Source of the DNA: Buchnera aphidicola (Aphis fabae)
GTDB lineage: Bacteria; Pseudomonadota; Gammaproteobacteria; Enterobacterales; Enterobacteriaceae
Reading direction: 5' to 3'
NCBI RefSeq assembly: GCF_009069125.1
Contig: NZ_CP042427.1
Coordinates: 1-64,000, forward strand
DNA: 64,000 nt
The translations under genes and the position numbers were made by a program. The notes below the pieces were generated by a model, which searched no databases, was not told the DNA's origin, and worked only from the letters and a program-made list of their open reading frames with translations. The stretch's first letter is position 1; every line of letters starts with the position of its first letter. Positions 61,289 to 64,000 of this stretch are shown here, piece by piece.

Positions 61289-62071
61289 ATGGGATTTTTA
61301 AAAGGTAAAAAAATTTTAATAACTGGTATATCTAATGAGAGATCAATTGCATTAGGTATAGCAAAAGCTTTATATGAACAAAAAGCACAGTTAATTTTTG
61401 TATGTCAAAATAAAAAAATTATCAATAAAATTAAATATTTAATTAATTCAATGAGTGTTAATACTACTTTTTTTTGCGATGTATCTAATGACGAAAATAT
61501 TAAAGAACTATTTTTTAATTTAAAAAAAACATGGAGTAGATTTGATGGATTTATCCACTCAATTGCTTATTGTCCTAAAGAAAAAATGTATAAAGACTTT
61601 ATTGAAAGTAGTACTAGAGAATCTTTTAACTTAGCTCATGAAATCAGTTCGTATAGTTTTTTAAGTATGGCAAGAGAATCGAAAAATATGTTAAATAAAT
61701 TTTCTTCTCTAATTACATTATCTTATTTAGGATCACAAAGAGTTGTATCTAATTATAACATGATGGGACTTGCTAAAGCTTCTTTAGAATCTAATGTTCG
61801 ATATATGGCATACTCATTAGGTAAAAAAAATATTAGAGTTAATGGTATTTCATCTGGACCTATTAAAACTATATCTTCTTATCAGATCAAAAATTTTTCT
61901 AAAATACAAAAATATCAAAAATCAGTTTCATTAATTAAAAGCGATATTACTAGCAGACAAATAGGAAATGTTGCTGCTTTTTTATGTTCGAATTTATCTA
62001 TGGGAATAACGGGTTCAATTATTTATGTTGATAATGGTTTTAATGTTAATGTACCTAATAGAACAATTTAA
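61289..62071 (+). CDS. fabI: enoyl-[acyl-carrier-protein] reductase (NADH) FabI
   Basis: 260 residues (E. coli 262) from ATG 61289 (MGFLKGKKILITG). GGA nine bases upstream supports this; a frame from 61220 would add 23 unrelated residues. Short-chain dehydrogenase fold with ILITGISNERSIALGIA, FDGFIHSIAY and the active-site Tyr and Lys in YNMMGLAKASLE. Reduces the enoyl-ACP made by FabZ (34249). The end, NVPNRTI, is diverged from E. coli. Confidence 0.96.
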   Translation: MGFLKGKKILITGISNERSIALGIAKALYEQKAQLIFVCQNKKIINKIKYLINSMSVNTTFFCDVSNDENIKELFFNLKKTWSRFDGFIHSIAYCPKEKMYKDFIESSTRESFNLAHEISSYSFLSMARESKNMLNKFSSLITLSYLGSQRVVSNYNMMGLAKASLESNVRYMAYSLGKKNIRVNGISSGPIKTISSYQIKNFSKIQKYQKSVSLIKSDITSRQIGNVAAFLCSNLSMGITGSIIYVDNGFNVNVPNRTI

Positions 62072-62179
62072 AACCAAAAATTTTTTAATAAAATTTATCT
62101 ATGATAATTTATAAATAAGTTATATATTAAAATTTCTTAAATAATAAAATTATTTGTTAAATAGTTAGGTCTTATAATT

Positions 62180-64000
62180 ATGTTCCAAAACAATCCATTA
62201 CTTAAACAATTAAAAAAAAATTTACATAAGCAAACACCACGGGTTGAAGGAATAGTAAAAAGTACCGAAAAAGGGTTTGGTTTTTTAGAAGTTGATGTAC
62301 AGAAAAGCTATTTTATACCACCTAAAAATATGAAAAAAGTTATGCATGGAGATAAAATATCAGCTGTATTACAAATTGAAAAAAATCGTGAAGTAGTTAA
62401 TCCTGAAGTATTAATTGAACCTTTTTTAAAAAGATTTGTAGGACAAATTGAAAAAAAAGATAATAAATTATTTATTCTACCAGAATATCCTTTTTTAAAA
62501 GATCTAATTATAATATGTTATCCTAAAAAAAATTATACCAGTTCTTTTCAAACCGGAGATTGGGTTGTAGCTAATTTAGTACAACATAAACTTAATGGTC
62601 ATGCTGTATTTTCTGCTGAATTAATTGAAGAAATAGTAAAAAACAATGATCCATTAACACCATGGTGGGTAACTTTATCACGTCATAATCTCGAAAAAAA
62701 AGCACCTTTAATTGAAGAACAAGATTGTTTATTAAAAGATTGTTTTAAAAGAAAAGATTTAACAAGTTTTGATTTTATTACAATAGATAATACTAACACA
62801 AAAGATATTGATGACGCTCTATTTATTAAAGAAACTAATAATGGAAATTTTTGTTTAACTGTAGCTATTGCAGATCCCACTTCGTATATAGAAAGAGGAA
62901 GTAAATTAGATATCATTGCTTCTAAAAGAGGTTTTACAAATTATTTGCCAGGTTTTAATATTCCTATGTTACCTAGGGAATTATCAGAAAATATATGTTC
63001 ATTACTTCCTAACAAACGTCGTCCAGTTTTAGCATGTTCTATAACAATTAATAAAGATGGAAATATTTCTAATATAGCTGATTTTTTCTTAGCATGGATT
63101 AAATCAAAAGAAAAATTATCTTATGAAGATGTATCAAATTGGATTGAAAAAAAAGGATTATGGAAACCATCAAACAAGTCTATTCAAAATCAAATTTCTC
63201 TTTTACATCAATTATGTTTATCACGTATAAAATGGCGAAAATTAAATGCAGTATTATTTAAAGATAGTTTAGAATATAGATTTCAGTTTTCTGAAACGGG
63301 CATAGTAAAAAGTGTAGTTGTTGAAAAAAGACGAATCGCTCATAAAATCATTGAAGAATCAATGATAATAGCAAATATTGTAGCTGCAAATTTTTTATCA
63401 AAAAATATTGGATTCGGAATATATAATATACATGCTGGTTTTGATTCTATTAATGCTGAAAATACAGTTTCTTTCTTAAAAAATTATAATTTAAAATTTA
63501 CTGTAAAAGAAATAATGACATTAAAAGGATTTTGTAATCTAAGACGTGTTTTAAATATTTTATCAAATGATTACATTAACAGTCGTATTCGTCGATATCA
63601 ATCTTTTGGAGATTTTAGTACTACGCCAAGTCCACATTTTGCACTAGGATTTTCAGAATATGCTACTTGGACATCACCTATTCGAAAATATAGTGATATG
63701 ATTAATCATCGTTTATTAAAATCAATTATTAAAAAAGAAAAAATTATTAAGCCTAACGAAGAGATTAAATTAAAAATCAGTGAACAAAAACGTAAAAACA
63801 GAATAGCTGAAAGAGATGTTTCAGATTGGCTTTATACCATACTTTTACAGAAAAAAGAATATCAAAATAAAAAATTTTCTGCTGAAATTACCGATGTTTC
63901 CAGAAGTGGAATACGAGCTAAAATAATAGAAAATGGTGCAAATGTTTTTATTCCTGCATTATTTTTACATCCTATTCGAGAAGAATTAATATTAAATCAA
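62180..64000 (+). CDS. rnb: exoribonuclease II, 3' end outside the window (partial)
   Basis: 607 codons are open from ATG 62180 to the window edge; E. coli RNase II has 644 residues, so about 37 are missing. MFQNNPLLKQLKKNLH, EGIVKSTEKGFGFLEVD and KSYFIPP (cold-shock domain) start the protein. The RNB catalytic centre shows the aspartates in IDNTNTKDIDDALF, then NYLPGFNIPMLPRELS and ATWTSPIRKYSDMINHRLL. The last visible stretch belongs to the S1 domain (FIPALFLHPIREEL). It degrades single-stranded RNA 3' to 5'. Confidence 0.97.
   Translation, partial: MFQNNPLLKQLKKNLHKQTPRVEGIVKSTEKGFGFLEVDVQKSYFIPPKNMKKVMHGDKISAVLQIEKNREVVNPEVLIEPFLKRFVGQIEKKDNKLFILPEYPFLKDLIIICYPKKNYTSSFQTGDWVVANLVQHKLNGHAVFSAELIEEIVKNNDPLTPWWVTLSRHNLEKKAPLIEEQDCLLKDCFKRKDLTSFDFITIDNTNTKDIDDALFIKETNNGNFCLTVAIADPTSYIERGSKLDIIASKRGFTNYLPGFNIPMLPRELSENICSLLPNKRRPVLACSITINKDGNISNIADFFLAWIKSKEKLSYEDVSNWIEKKGLWKPSNKSIQNQISLLHQLCLSRIKWRKLNAVLFKDSLEYRFQFSETGIVKSVVVEKRRIAHKIIEESMIIANIVAANFLSKNIGFGIYNIHAGFDSINAENTVSFLKNYNLKFTVKEIMTLKGFCNLRRVLNILSNDYINSRIRRYQSFGDFSTTPSPHFALGFSEYATWTSPIRKYSDMINHRLLKSIIKKEKIIKPNEEIKLKISEQKRKNRIAERDVSDWLYTILLQKKEYQNKKFSAEITDVSRSGIRAKIIENGANVFIPALFLHPIREELILNQ

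Noticed and set aside
62683..62916. 77-codon minus-strand ORF
   Set aside because: Antisense to the well-supported catalytic region of rnb.

Overview
The window is a stretch of a reduced gamma-proteobacterial endosymbiont chromosome. Three things point to Buchnera aphidicola, the aphid nutritional symbiont, and probably a strain from an Aphidinae host: extreme A+T richness outside the RNA genes, single-copy genes that are clear orthologues of E. coli proteins in E. coli-like order, and a lone 16S rRNA gene followed by tRNA-Ile and tRNA-Ala with no 23S or 5S. I infer this from remembered protein families and gene order; no database search was possible. There are no insertion sequences, prophages, CRISPR arrays or recognisable transferred genes.

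Layout. 1-83 is the 3' end of lpdA, closed by a 97-base almost perfect palindrome. 209-3263 holds speD, speE, mtn and erpA on the minus strand (spermidine synthesis, recycling of its by-product, Fe-S delivery). 3434-19165 is the division and cell wall (dcw) cluster on the minus strand: ftsZ, ftsA, ddlB, murC, murG, ftsW, murD, mraY, murF, murE, ftsI, ftsL, rsmH. ftsQ is absent. 19306-22779 carries ilvH, ilvI and apbE. degP is on the plus strand, then dapD and map on minus. 26466-38201 is a long plus-strand run: rpsB, tsf, pyrH, frr, dxr, uppS, bamA, fabZ, dnaE. proS (minus) is followed by flhB-flhA (plus) and argS (minus). 45480-47440 is the 16S unit with promoter, boxA-like element, processing stem and two tRNAs. 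Then come gloB-rnhA (minus), dnaQ, tRNA-Asp, gmhA, gpt, grpE (plus), rnfH (minus), smpB, tadA (plus), the minus operon acpS / lepA-lepB-rnc-era, and finally mnmA, purB, mltE, fabI and a 3'-truncated rnb on plus.

How the genes fit together. The mur genes, mraY, ddlB and ftsI/ftsW form an almost complete lipid II and septal peptidoglycan pathway; dapD supplies the diaminopimelate used by MurE, and dxr/uppS supply the lipid carrier. ilvI/ilvH and dapD belong to the essential amino acid supply expected of this symbiont. flhA/flhB are the export gate of a flagellar basal body. lepB, bamA and degP serve the envelope, although the lipid A genes that flank bamA and fabZ in E. coli are missing.

The most interesting signal is a set of four genes (murC, murF, ftsW, lepB) each interrupted by a frameshift inside a 9-11 base poly(A) tract on the coding strand. 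Every one is exactly one A short of the length that restores the full family protein. Two of them (ftsW, lepB) hide the first membrane segment in an unannotated upstream frame. This matches the known poly(A) transcriptional slippage rescue in insect endosymbionts, but homopolymer undercalling in sequencing is the main rival explanation. I found no convincing wholly new biological system.
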